Shown piece by piece: positions 1 through 9,634 of a DNA stretch of 16,800 nucleotides. The translations under genes and the position numbers were made by a program. Source of the DNA: Podila epigama (lineage: Eukaryota; Mortierellomycota; Mortierellomycetes; Mortierellales; Mortierellaceae); contig JAAAVE010000273.1 of NCBI GenBank assembly GCA_015679605.1, forward strand, positions 7,587 to 24,386. The letters run 5' to 3'. Each line of letters begins with the position of its first letter. Positions within the stretch are counted from its first letter, which is position 1. The notes under the pieces were generated by a model. The model made no database searches and was not told the origin of the DNA. It saw only the letters and a list, made by a program, of their open reading frames with translations.

Positions 1-161
1 ACGTTCATGTCCAGTTGACCTTTTTTATTTTTTGTATTTTTTCTCACACTCTCACGCACACACACAAGCACACGTTCACACACATGCACAAATGCACACG
101 CGCACTTGCAACACATCCAGAACATACACAAATATTCAAACACACAACATACAACACACAT

Positions 162-225
162 ACTGCAACAACACTGCAACAACACTGCAACAACACATCA
201 CATCGCATCACATCACATCACATCA
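162..225. repeat. Compound minisatellite: 11-nt unit x3, then CATCA x6
   Basis: Three perfect copies of ACTGCAACAAC occupy 162-194. Six pentamers of CATCA follow at 196-225, one of them changed to CATCG. The array sits inside a longer CA-rich stretch. Confidence 0.9.
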
Positions 226-600
226 CAATCACTCCCACGGTAACACCTACACCACGCTAATCCAAGCGAAAAAACTGGATACATACAACAGTAGTACACA
301 CCACGAAACAAGACACGAGACAAGACACTCTAGTCAACAGAAAACAACAACAACAACAACGGCAACAAAAATGGCTTCCGAAAGGGAACACCACTTGTAC
401 CTGTCCATGATTGAATGAATGCCGTCTGGCCTCCCTCCTCCTCCTCCTCCTCCCCTCTTTTTTAGCTGTTGTTGTATCTCCATGTCTATCAATTCGCCTG
501 TCTGTTTGTCTACCTGTCAATTGGCCACCCAACACTATATTCCTTGTTCCTGAACTTGTGGATTGATTAATCGATCGGTCGATCATATAACCGCGAGCGC

Positions 601-695
601 GTGTGTGTGTTTGTGTTTATGAGTAAGTGTGTGTGTGTGTTTGAATGCGCGTGTGCTGTGTGCTGTGTGCTGTGTGCTGATGTGTGTGTGTGTGC
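601..695. repeat. GT-rich microsatellite with GTGTGCT x4
   Basis: This tract is GT-rich on the + strand, opposite in skew to the CA-rich tracts on either side. It contains four perfect heptamers GTGTGCT at 651-678, with GTGTGT runs before and after. An open frame through it encodes only Val/Cys-rich low-complexity peptide. Confidence 0.9.
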
Positions 696-803
696 GAACA
701 CTTGGACCATGTCGTTCATCTTGTCGTGCTGTAATTGCTGCTTTCATATCATTTACACGTTTTTTACTCTACACATCCATCCACACACACATACATCAAC
801 GAT

Positions 804-829
804 AACAACAACAACAACAACAACAACAC
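804..829. repeat. (AAC)n trinucleotide repeat
   Basis: About eight AAC units, running into a CACACATACACC tract. A second, shorter AAC run lies at about 343-360. Confidence 0.9.
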
Positions 830-1250
830 ACACATACACCACACACATACACATATTCACACACACACAGCACCATCGACATCACTCTTTCGCATCAACT
901 GACATGACCTTCACATACTGCACGTATCATAACATGTGTTGCTCAAGGTGCATACCTCCTCGCTCGTTCTCTCCTTTTATCTTCCCCACTCCCTTTCCCT
1001 TGTTGACCCTTTCCTTACCCTTCCCTTCCTTCTTCCCTCTTTTCCCCCCCTCATTCCTTTCGTTGATGTCTCTGACATCTGTGGCATGTTCAAGGAACAC
1101 CCTCACTCTCTCTTTGTCGGTCCTGTTTGGCATTATTCAACCCTAATGCGACTCTTGCGCGTCACACACAAACACAGACATACACACAGACACAAACACA
1201 CGCACTATCCCCTCGTCTCGCGTCGCGTCGCTTTGCCTTTCATACACCCA

Positions 1251-1305
1251 CACTCACACTAACACTCACGCTTACACTCACACTAACACTCACGCTTACA
1301 CTCAC
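1251..1305. repeat. 24-nt tandem repeat, about 2.3 copies
   Basis: Two perfect 24-nt copies (1251-1274 and 1275-1298) are followed by 7 nt of a third. The unit is built from ACACTC/ACACTA hexamer-like pieces, so it reads as alternating Leu-Thr in one frame. Confidence 0.9.
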
Positions 1306-1644
1306 TTTTGTCAACCTCGGTCAGATCGGAACCAAGAATCAGGTTATTCTCGCAACTTACCACTGTCTCTGCTACTTTTTCTTCCTCGCTTCTCATCTCT
1401 CGATTCTCCCTCTTCTTTTTTCTTTTTTTTTTCTTTCTTCTTTCAGTCATATCCCACTCGTAACTTCTCCTACACAATCGTTCACACATTCACATACGCA
1501 TTCACATACACATTATCACACACACGCAAACATCCTCACATCCGTACCTCTCCACTCCCCCCCTCTCCCCTGGATACCTAGCCTACATGGGCACGACTTG
1601 TCTCTAGACCTCCGAGATCATTTACCATCACCTTTCACTTTCAA

Positions 1645-1645
<1 letters not shown>

Positions 1646-1678
<33 letters not shown>
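1646..1678. repeat. (TTTC)n tetranucleotide microsatellite
   Basis: About eight uninterrupted TTTC units, embedded in a wider pyrimidine-rich stretch. Confidence 0.95.
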
Positions 1679-1799
1679 ATTTCTCCTTCTTTCACTCCTT
1701 CATCTCCTACCCATCGCCCTTCTCTCCATACCTTCACTCTCACACATTTGTACAAACACACATACGTTCAACGAAAGAGAAGGGGTGGTACATTACACA

Positions 1800-4226
1800 A
1801 TGTGTTCACAAAAGAATCAAAGTACTCGACACCAACATCATACCCCATCTCCTTCTGTATCCCAACCAGCCTCAGCACACAATAGTCCTACTGGTAGTGT
1901 ACTTCTCCCGCCTGTCGAAATTGAGGTCTCGCCCACTCGTTCTTATCGCTCCAGCTCATCCTCCTCCCGCCACCACAACAACAATAACAGCGACCATCAC
2001 CACCAGCGTCATCACCGCAGCTCAGACTCTTCTTCCTCCTCCTCAGATGAACATGAGGCATCAACTACCCATACCGCTGTCTCCAGAGACACCAAAGTCC
2101 AAACGACACGTCGTCCCAACTTAGCCTCCTCTGCATCGGCCTCCTCTGTCACTACTACTACCACAACAACCACCACCAAAACAACTGTTCGCCAAATCGT
2201 CGTTGGCAATGCGAGCACCCGCATTGCCTCCAACTCTTCCGTCTCCTCCAAAAAATTCATCAACGAGGGTTCATCCTCAGTTGTCTCCTTCTCCCGCAAG
2301 GGGGACATTGAAGAATATGCAGAGGAACACCAGCATCAAGGAGGTCTCCTCCGAAAGAGTGCCAGCAAGCAGAGCATCACCCTTGCCGAACGCGGTTGCT
2401 TTGGCCGTCTCCGCCGATCACCCAATTTTATCCTCTTCACCGTCTTTCTCGCCCTCTTTGTCGACATGGCCACCGTAACGTATTTTTTTTTATGCGTTCA
2501 TGTTCATGTTTGTACTCATGTTCCTGTTTTTGTCCATGTCTCTCCTTTTGTCCAATTTTCCTGACCACCCGTCAGACTATCTTGAGCATTTTGGAGGCCA
2601 CTTTAACCTATCTTGCAGACTTCGTTCTTGACCATTATCTTTTGTCCCATTCTTGTTCACTTCTTCCATGCCAACTCCCCTCACTCCCTGACTCCTCACA
2701 TCACATCATCTTTCATGCGTTTCTCAAACTAACTCATTCTACTCATTTTTAACACATGCGAATCATGATTATAGTATGGTATCATCGTGCCTATTATACC
2801 ATTCATCGTGTCCGATAGAATCAATGGTGGTGCAACAGATACTGGACTCTTGCTAGCCGTCTACGCTATCGGAATTTTGTGCTCTTCACCACTCTTTGGT
2901 ATCCTTGGCGACCGGTTCGTTTCACGCAGAACCCCCATGGTCATTGGTCTCATTGGCATGCTCCTCTCCACTGTCCTCTTCATGGTCGCAAGTCACTTCT
3001 ACGTCTTCCTCCTCGCTCGCTTTCTCCAGGGTGTCGCTGGTGGTTCCGTTTGGACCCTTGGTCTCGCCCTCATCACCGATGTCTTCCCACCCGAGGTTCT
3101 TGGTGTCCAAATGGGCAAGGCCCTCATCGGCTACACGCTCGGTCTCATGATGGGCCCTCCTCTCGGCGGCATCCTCTACGAACACGGTGGTTACCTTGCT
3201 CCCTTCATCTTTTGCTGTGCCATCACCTTCATCGACCTCGGTTGCAGAGTCCTCATCATCGAAGAACGTGAAGAGATCGTCAAAGCTCTCCGACAACAGG
3301 GCAAGCAGGACGAGGCTATCGAGGAAGAAGCCGAGGTCGTCGCCGCTCGTAAAAAGGAACGTCTCGAAGAGCGGACCAGCTTTTGGAAACTGTTGAAGAA
3401 CAAGCGTCTCATTGGATGTGTCATCGTCACTGCCTGCAACGCGTTTGTCTTTTCTGGCGCCGAACCAACAGTGCCCCTCCATCTCGCCACCACCTTTGAC
3501 CTCACTTCGGCTCGCATCGGACTAGTCTTCATGGCATTTTCGCTCCCTACTTTGACCGCCCCTCTCTCGGGTGCACTCTCTGACAAATTTGGCGCCAAGC
3601 TTGTTTGCTCCATCTCACTTGTCCTTTGCGGTGCTGGCGTCATGGCCGCAGGCATCTTCCAAAACTCTCTCACCATGATCATTATTCTGTTCACTTTCAT
3701 TGGCATCACCGGTACCGCCATCCTCACCCCCATCCTTGCTGAGCTCTCTGCAGTCGTCCGCTCCACTGGTTCTGGCGATGGCTTTGCACGGGCCTACGCC
3801 ATGTTCAACATGGCATTTTCCGTCGGCGTCCTTGTCGGTCCCGTCATCTGTGGTATTGTCTACGAACACTTTGGTTTCAGAGCCATCACCTTTGTCATGG
3901 GTGGCACCCTCCTTTTCGCCACACCCATTGTCCTCCTCTGGATCGGCGGTGCGGAGCAACGTAGAAAGGATCTTGCCAAATTCAAGGAAGATGAAGCTTT
4001 CCTGCGTTCTCAGCTTCCCCGATCCAGATACAGCCTCGACTTTTCATCCTCTATCACCTCGACCACCCTCCACACGACGGACGGTAGCTCCCTCGAACGC
4101 GGCCTCGTTGGCATGGAAGGCGAGAAACCGATCAGTCGTGGATACAAGGATGGTTCCACGAACGCTCAACCTCTCAGTCGTCCAACATCCAGAGAAGATA
4201 TTTTAAAATCTGCTCGAATGGATTGA
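1800..4226 (+). CDS. MFS transporter, DHA1 / vesicular amine transporter (SLC18)-like
   Basis: Predicted 12-helix major facilitator, probably a proton-coupled antiporter of drugs, amines or polyamines; the substrate cannot be read from sequence. Exon 1 is 1800-2474 and exon 2 is 2775-4226 (708 aa). The 300-nt intron falls in phase 0 inside helix 1 and joins ...VDMAT to YGIIVPIIPF. Seen in the protein: about 200 N-terminal residues rich in Ser, His, Asn and Thr; helix 1 from about residue 207; motif A as GILGDRFVSRR after helix 2; a helix-5 GPPLGG motif C; a charged central loop (EEREE...KKERLEER); and a second-half motif A, SGALSDKFGAKL. The C-terminal tail is Ser-rich. ATG 1800 is chosen because the in-frame codon at 1785 is GTG; an upstream leader exon is not excluded. 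The donor GTAACG is not ideal. The gene converges on the HARS gene. Confidence 0.9.
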
Positions 4227-4573
4227 TCAATTTAAACATTGTTTTCTAGGCTTCAACAAGCTTTTTAAACTTTTTAAACTATTTTTTGGCATGCTTATCT
4301 TGTGTCACCTTAAGATATGTGGAGAGTGACCAAAGTTGTGAATTATCTGATAATGTATGAATGAATGAATGTGTGAAAGCGTGAGTGTGCGAATGCGCGT
4401 GAACGAATACATATGTACGTCAAGTGTACATCTTTTTCCATGAAGGAATGTGCATATGCGCGCGCATGTGTGTGTGTGTGTGCGTGTGATTCAATACATT
4501 ATTGTGGTGTAAAATGTGCTTTTAATCAGAAATTAGAAAATCTGCATGTTCTCTCTCCTTTCACTTCTCCCAT
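4227..4573. other. Intergenic 3' region between convergent genes
   Basis: Spacer between the transporter stop and the HARS stop. It holds GAAT repeats at about 4357-4370, a GTG/GCG-rich segment, and the alternating tract described separately. On the minus strand an ATTAAA-like element lies about 50 nt past the HARS stop (near 4523-4528) and could serve in polyadenylation. No open frame here looks coding. Confidence 0.6.
4449..4488. repeat. 40-nt perfect alternating pyrimidine-purine tract (Z-DNA-prone)
   Basis: Every base from 4449 to 4488 alternates pyrimidine and purine. The tract has a GCGCGCGC core inside a 12-nt palindrome (4456-4467) followed by a (TG)n run. CG and TG alternation is the sequence type known to adopt left-handed Z-DNA under negative supercoiling. 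Confidence 0.85.
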
Positions 4574-6887
4574 TTAAATAGTAGCCAGTCTCTTCTTGAT
4601 CTCCGACACCATATCAACACGAGAATACTCAAGACCTCCCTTCTGGGACTCATCCTTGGTGCGCATGTCCTTGATCTTGACCAAACCCTTCTCAAGCTCC
4701 TCTCCACCAACAATGACTGCCAATGGAATCATGTCACGGTCACAGGCATCCCACTGGTTCTGTGTCCTTGGCTTGAGCTTATAGGCAAACTCAGCCTTGA
4801 TGCCTGCATCCCACAACTCTGTGCAGATCTTCATCCGCTCCTCAACAGATGCACCTCCCAATCCAACAACATATACTTCAACCTCGTTCGACTTGACCTG
4901 CGCCTTCTTTTGCTTCTGCATCATAATCGAAAACACGCGCTCAACACCAATCGAGATACCCACGCATGGAATCACCAAGTTGGGTTGACCCTTCTTGTTC
5001 GTGCCCGAGAACATACCCACCAGATTGTCGTAACGTCCACCAGCTGCCACCGATCCAACGCCAACAGTGTTCTCATCCAACTCATCCGAACCCTTCTTGA
5101 GCGTAGCACGAGCCTTTTCGCCATTCTCCAGAGCTAGAAAAGAAGATTTGACGAAAGAGTGATTGTTTAGAGATTATGACAAAGAGATGTCATAGAATTG
5201 CAGAAACGGGGAACAGTAATAAAATAAATAATTCTCGGTTTTTGTTTTTGCCAAAATATGCAATAAAACTTACTGGGTGGTGCCGATCCTTCAAGAACAG
5301 CCTCATAAATGAGTCCAGTGTAATAATCGAGACCGCGGGCAAGGGACAGATCAAATGAAGTGTGCTTGGTAACGTTGAGGACGTTCATGTACTTGAACAA
5401 CAGCGACATGTCATCCAAACCCTCCTTGGCGCGAGCATTCTGGCTCAACTTCTCATCCTTGTAGAGGCGCTCCAAAAGTTCCTCACCACCTATGTCAAAT
5501 TACAAATGATGAATATGAAAATTGCCAAAGTTAAAAAAAGTTACAAATTAGAAACACAGTGGCCAGAGCTTTGTCGGCATTTTCCCACAGGGCATAGAAA
5601 AAAAAACAATGTCAACAAATTCATAGACTAAAAGCAACAAACAGTTAAATACACAGACACGACATGAATTACCTTTCAGCCGCACGTATTCGCCAATGAG
5701 GTCAGCGGCCTTGGGATCCAAACCCTTATCCTCAGTCATCTCCTTGCGGACATCGACCCAAGGAAGCTTGTCCAATTTGTCGACTGCAGAAGAGATGGTA
5801 CGGATCTTGTCCTCTGGCACGCCGCAGACCTCAAAGATGCCATCCAAAATCTTGCGGTGGTTAATTTTGATGGTAAAATCGCCCAGGTCCAAGGCTGTCA
5901 GACACTCGGTCAAAATACGAAGGACCTCGCTGTCAGGGATCATGGCGTCGTAGGTACCAGCAATGTCGAAATCACACTGGAAAAACTCTCTCATACGTCC
6001 CTTGGTCATTGCGGGCTGATCACGTCTGTAGACCTTGGCGATGTGGTACCGCTTCATGTTCTGGTACTCCTTGCCGTTCATGGCCAAGAATCTGGCGAAA
6101 GGAACCGTGAGATCGTAGCGGAGTGAGCACTTTTCACCACCTTGGTCCTCAAGGTCATAGATCAACTTGCTGTCCTCGCCATATTTGCCGGAAAGAATCT
6201 CCTTGAGCTCAAACACTGGAGTGTCGATAGTAATACCTCCGTGCTTTTTGAACACGCCAATAATTGTCGAAAAGATCTTTTCCCTGACAGCCATCTCCTG
6301 TGGGCTATAATCTTTGGTGCCCTATAACCAGACACATTCAATTTTTCACAGGAAACGGGCGTGGGAGCAAAAATGATAAAAAAAAAAAAGGAAACATGGT
6401 GTTCACGTTAGTTCATCCATCAATTTGTCAATGAACTCTTTCTTTTGGGTAACGGTGAAAAAATAAGAAGGATTGTTGAAGCCAAGAAAATAAAAAATAT
6501 CAAAACAAAAGTCGCATAGCTAGATGAGTCACAGAGATAGCCATTTTCCTTTTGGTGATATATCTCCACAAGATCGATCGGAGCATGTTGTTCAAAAGTA
6601 AAAACAAAAGGCGATGTTGTTTTTCTTTGTTTTATGAATATATATACCTTGGCATTCTTGAGAGTGAATCCACCCTTTCCCTTCTTATCATCGTCACCAC
6701 CCTTCTTGGGGGCAGGAGAAGACGAGGAAGTGGTAGTGGGACTGGCGGGCTTCAAGGCGGCAAGTTCCTCCTTGAGAGCCTTAAGGGTGGCAACTTCAGC
6801 CGTGATCTGGTCCTTGTCGGCATTCTTTGACTTCAAAGAGCGAACAAGGTCACCTTGTTCTTTGATGCGCTGTTCAATGGCCTCCAT
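4574..6887 (-). CDS. HTS1: Histidine--tRNA ligase (HARS), WHEP-domain form
   Basis: Class II aminoacyl-tRNA synthetase that charges tRNA-His with histidine using ATP. Minus-strand exons: 6887-6648, 6321-5673, 5489-5274 and 5133-4574; phases agree and give 554 aa. The introns are 326, 183 and 140 nt with GT-AG ends. Residues 1-45 form a WHEP-type helical hairpin ([20 protein letters not shown]). A Ser/Thr/Pro/Lys linker leads to the HARS core entry [17 protein letters not shown] at 81. Family motifs visible: [11 protein letters not shown] (148-158), motif 2 around [14 protein letters not shown] and [12 protein letters not shown], the HisA loop RGLDYYTG (348-355), the HisB loop [10 protein letters not shown] (398-407), and motif 3 GISIGVERV (427-435). 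An anticodon-binding domain closes the protein. ATG 6887 has a CACCATGG context. Length fits the family. No separate mitochondrial form is visible in the window. Confidence 0.96.
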
Positions 6888-7214
6888 GGTGTGAATGTAA
6901 AAAGGCGTGATTTCTGTGGCAGTGTGTAAATAGGTCAATGGCAACAAAAGGAGAGGAAAAATGATATTTATTTGAGTGGGTGATCGATTTGGTGGCTTGT
7001 GCAATAGCAATAGTTGAAATGTGGACTTGTGGAGGAAAACTATGATGTTTATTTTGAAAAGGTGGATGGGTGGGTTGGAGAGAGTACTTATACAACGGAG
7101 GTAGAGGGGCCCCACTGGGGTTGGAGTCTTGGAGTTGTGGAGGGAAGGGGTCGTTGAGAAGGATGGGATATAGTCAGAGAGGAATGTTTGTACGCGCTAT
7201 CTTACTAACTCGTA
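6888..7214. promoter_or_regulatory. HARS promoter and 5' leader
   Basis: Spacer between the end of the DysF gene and the HARS start, with both genes on the minus strand. On that strand TATAAGTA (7092-7085) lies about 200 nt before the ATG and could be a TATA box. The minus strand carries no ATG between 7248 and the HARS start, so a normal leader would have no upstream AUG. The reading frame stays open upstream of the HARS Met to at least 7115. Confidence 0.5.
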
Positions 7215-9065
7215 CTATCGTCGCAGCTTGGCAGACTTGGTCTTGTCATACTTGTTAAGGACTACCTTTTGGTCAGAGTAAAACTCGAGCCGATTGACTG
7301 CAGCCTGTACAGCGGCGGAATTGCGACCATAGACAGAGAGCATCTAAAAGGAACATTGGTACCAAAGGTCAGAGTGAGTCACTACGCAAAAAAACGTTTG
7401 GTGATACAGAGCAAAAAGAATGACAACCCATTCCCCATTGTACGCTTTTTGCAAGGATACGGATAACACGAGAATAAAAAGCAAAGCAAAGAAAAAAAAT
7501 CAATCACTCAACTGTCAAAAAGTCGCGTCTTGAGGATTCATAGTCAAACAAGTTCAAGTACTTGTCAAGTCGCGTCTCCAAATCAGAAAACTCGCCAGGA
7601 TATCGGACAACATATTGGGCCGCATACGCCAACTTTTCGCGGTCAGAGCGCGCCTTTTTCAGAATCTTGTAGAGATCAATAGGTTTAAGCAAGGAAGGCG
7701 ATGGTTCGAGCATGCCAGTGCCCTTGTCCTTGTCCTTGCCCTTGCCTTTGCCATTGTCCTTGCTTCTCTTTGAATCTCCTCGTTCCAAATCCTCCAAATC
7801 TTCAGGAAAAGGCGATGGTTCGTCCAATGTCAAGTCCAGCTTCGTCCAGGTGGCAGAACTCACAGACGTCGGATATACTCTCTCTGGTAACGGGGCAGCT
7901 TTGTTCATCATAGTCCCCTAACAATGGAACAGAAAGTTGTGCACAATGTTCAAGAAGGGGGAATAAGACAGTAGTAAAGAGTCAATGCCCGCATGTTCAC
8001 ACAAGTGGGAAACGCTCAATCCCAAGTACAAGCTCTCACCTTTCTCTTTCGAAGTCGAAGCCATCGCCGGCGACGTGCAAATGAACGGAGAACCTCATGA
8101 TTGCCATGCCACGGTGATCCGTGAAAGGTCATGGCGTACTCCCAGCCATCTTCGTCCACGTCGCTTGTCATGTCCACGAGCCAGCTCTTATGGACCCACT
8201 CCCAGCTCGGGTCTGGCAATTCATAGTTTGTAATGTCCATGGCCGATATCTCAAACCTGTTATCCGTCCATTCGTCTGGATCGACGGGTAGAAGTGACTT
8301 TGAGCTGAACTTGGGTGTTCCCAAGAAGAACGCGCCTCGCTGGTGTTGGTAGAGAAACTCATATACAAAGTCGCCCTCTGGTTCCGGATCAGACGAAAGT
8401 TGAAAGAATCGTCGGTCATCCAGTGCTGACTGAACATCCACCAACCTCGGAGCCTCGACTGTTATCAATTGGCTTTCTGTGGGCTTGGCTGCCTTCCTGC
8501 TTTTGTTATAGATCAGTCTCGAAATACTGGATTCAGTTGGTCGATGAGACGGCTCCTTTGGCTCCCTTGTCTCCTGGTCACCGGACGTGCCTGGTTCGAT
8601 TGGTTCCCTGTCACTTGAAGTGGCTGCGTTGCTTGTTCCATCGCCACTTGAGGATGTGCTTGGGTCATCCACCTGGTTGCTAGCTGAAGTGCCCGTTTTG
8701 CTCAAGGGTGACAGAGACGATGTTGGGTCCTGGACGATAGAGCCCATGTCTTGGCTTTTGGAGTCATTCTTGTTCACTCTGTCATCATCTCGCTCATGGA
8801 AGCTCGAGGTGAGACTTTGACGTACAGCAGTTATTTTCGAAAGGGGCTTTATCTTTTGCCTAATCTTCTCTTCAGCTCGCTCTACCTCCTTCTTTGCATC
8901 CTCCTCTTGCAAATACTGAATGGTTAGGACAAGGTTGGAGTCTGTACCATTGTTCCAGTGTTCTAATGGACCAGTCCCTGCTGAACCCAAAGTTTCTCCT
9001 GGCGCTGAATTCGAGGGCAGTACTTTGTTGCTGTCGGTGTGTGTCATTTTTTTTTTTTCTTTCAT
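7215..9065 (-). CDS. DysF (dysferlin/peroxin) domain protein, Spo73/Mug65-like
   Basis: Exons on the minus strand: 9065-8040, 7917-7513 and 7343-7215, giving 519 aa with introns of 122 and 169 nt. Residues 1-230 are mostly Ser/Thr/Glu/Pro-rich and look disordered, apart from a charged helical piece at about 50-75 (EEDAKKEVERAEEKIRQK). The DysF unit follows: YEFLYQHQRGAFFLGTPKFS (235-254), SLLPVDPDEWTD (257-268), WEWVHKSWLVDM (288-299), DEDGWEYAMTF (304-314), and the basic end RSFARRRRWLRLRKRK (327-342). The DysF pairing of W..D..GW.Y..F with R.RRW.R.R is diagnostic. Exon 2 carries a GKGKGKDKDKG linker and a helical SDREKL tail; exon 3 encodes 42 aa ending KSAKLRR. Fungal relatives act at membranes (Pex23/Pex30 family, ER-peroxisome) or in sporulation (Spo73, Mug65). 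No membrane segment is visible. The last donor (GTTGAG) is weak; without it the protein would end at 7504. Confidence 0.8.
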
Positions 9066-9634
9066 GAATAGATTAATGGAATGTCATTTGCTCCCATTAT
9101 TTCAACCTGCATGCTCGCGAACACTATTGCAGTTTGTAATAATAGCCATTGTTGGTCTGTTCCTCTGCTGACTATCGATGCAGTCATGAGCGGCAAAGTT
9201 TTGGGGTGTCATGATCCAATTAAGGGGTACAGTTCCATCTGCAAACCATTAGGTGACAAGTTGACCATGGGAACCAGTGGCCTATTCATGCAACACTTGT
9301 CTTGGTCTCCTTTCCCTGCACTCGTCTTTCCCTTGAGCCATTCCCCCCAATGCCTAGCGCTTTTTTGTCATCTTGATATACACAATGCAATAAGGTCACG
9401 CTTGACACCACGTCTTTTTCTTTTGAAACTGGCCCATCCAGAGACTTTGACGTCGAGTTGACGTGAATCCTATGGTGATGTGACATAACGTACAAATAGG
9501 CCCTTCTTTCTCCATTTTTCATTCTTCACTTTTCCTCTTCACTTTCACTCTTCTCTACTCATCTTAACCAAATCAAACCATCCTCTCAAGCCAAAAAAAA
9601 AAAGACAAAAAAAAGACAAAAAACACATCTCGCC
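9066..9634. promoter_or_regulatory. Divergent promoter region between DysF gene and 86-codon gene
   Basis: No convincing coding exon. Two direct TGACGT copies lie at 9448-9453 and 9459-9464, and a related TGATGTGACATAACG stretch starts at about 9477. ATF/CREB-type bZIP factors recognise TGACGT. A TACAAATAG element near 9491 could be TATA-like. The final 80 nt are pyrimidine-rich and then A-rich, like the leader of a well-expressed fungal gene. A 126-codon open frame (9081-9461, +) has no recognisable motif and is not called. Confidence 0.45.

Larger units (their letters stand above)
1..1799. other. Simple-sequence-rich intergenic region / possible transporter 5' leader
   Basis: This stretch is dominated by short tandem repeats and by strongly skewed base composition: CA-rich at 40-230, CAA-rich at 340-360, GT-rich at 600-695, CA-rich again at 780-870, and pyrimidine-rich at 960-1060 and 1380-1740. 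The open frames crossing it translate to Thr-His, Leu-Thr or Cys-Val strings and look like artefacts of the repeats. Less repetitive islands lie at about 365-420, 1050-1150 and 1305-1375, but I could not match them to a protein family. The region may hold the promoter and leader of the transporter gene that begins at 1800. No RNA gene was recognised. Confidence 0.7.

Noticed and set aside
15-418. Thr/His-rich open frames on the + strand
   Set aside because: They are translations of CA and CAA repeats, with no motif, no codon bias and overlapping alternatives in all frames.
601-1146. 181-codon open frame with Cys/Val and Thr runs
   Set aside because: It starts at a non-ATG codon and crosses GT, AAC and CA repeats; the composition follows the repeats.
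2922-3766. Long acidic antisense frames opposite the transporter
   Set aside because: These are shadow frames produced by the strong C-ending codon bias of the transporter; no start context, motif or splice support.
7215-7343. Separate small minus-strand gene starting at ATG 7343
   Set aside because: The ATG directly follows a strong splice acceptor, and the frame joins in phase with the DysF gene, so it is better explained as that gene's last exon.
9081-9461. 126-codon + strand frame in the DysF/86-codon gene spacer
   Set aside because: No recognisable domain or codon bias, and it overlaps likely promoter elements for both neighbours.
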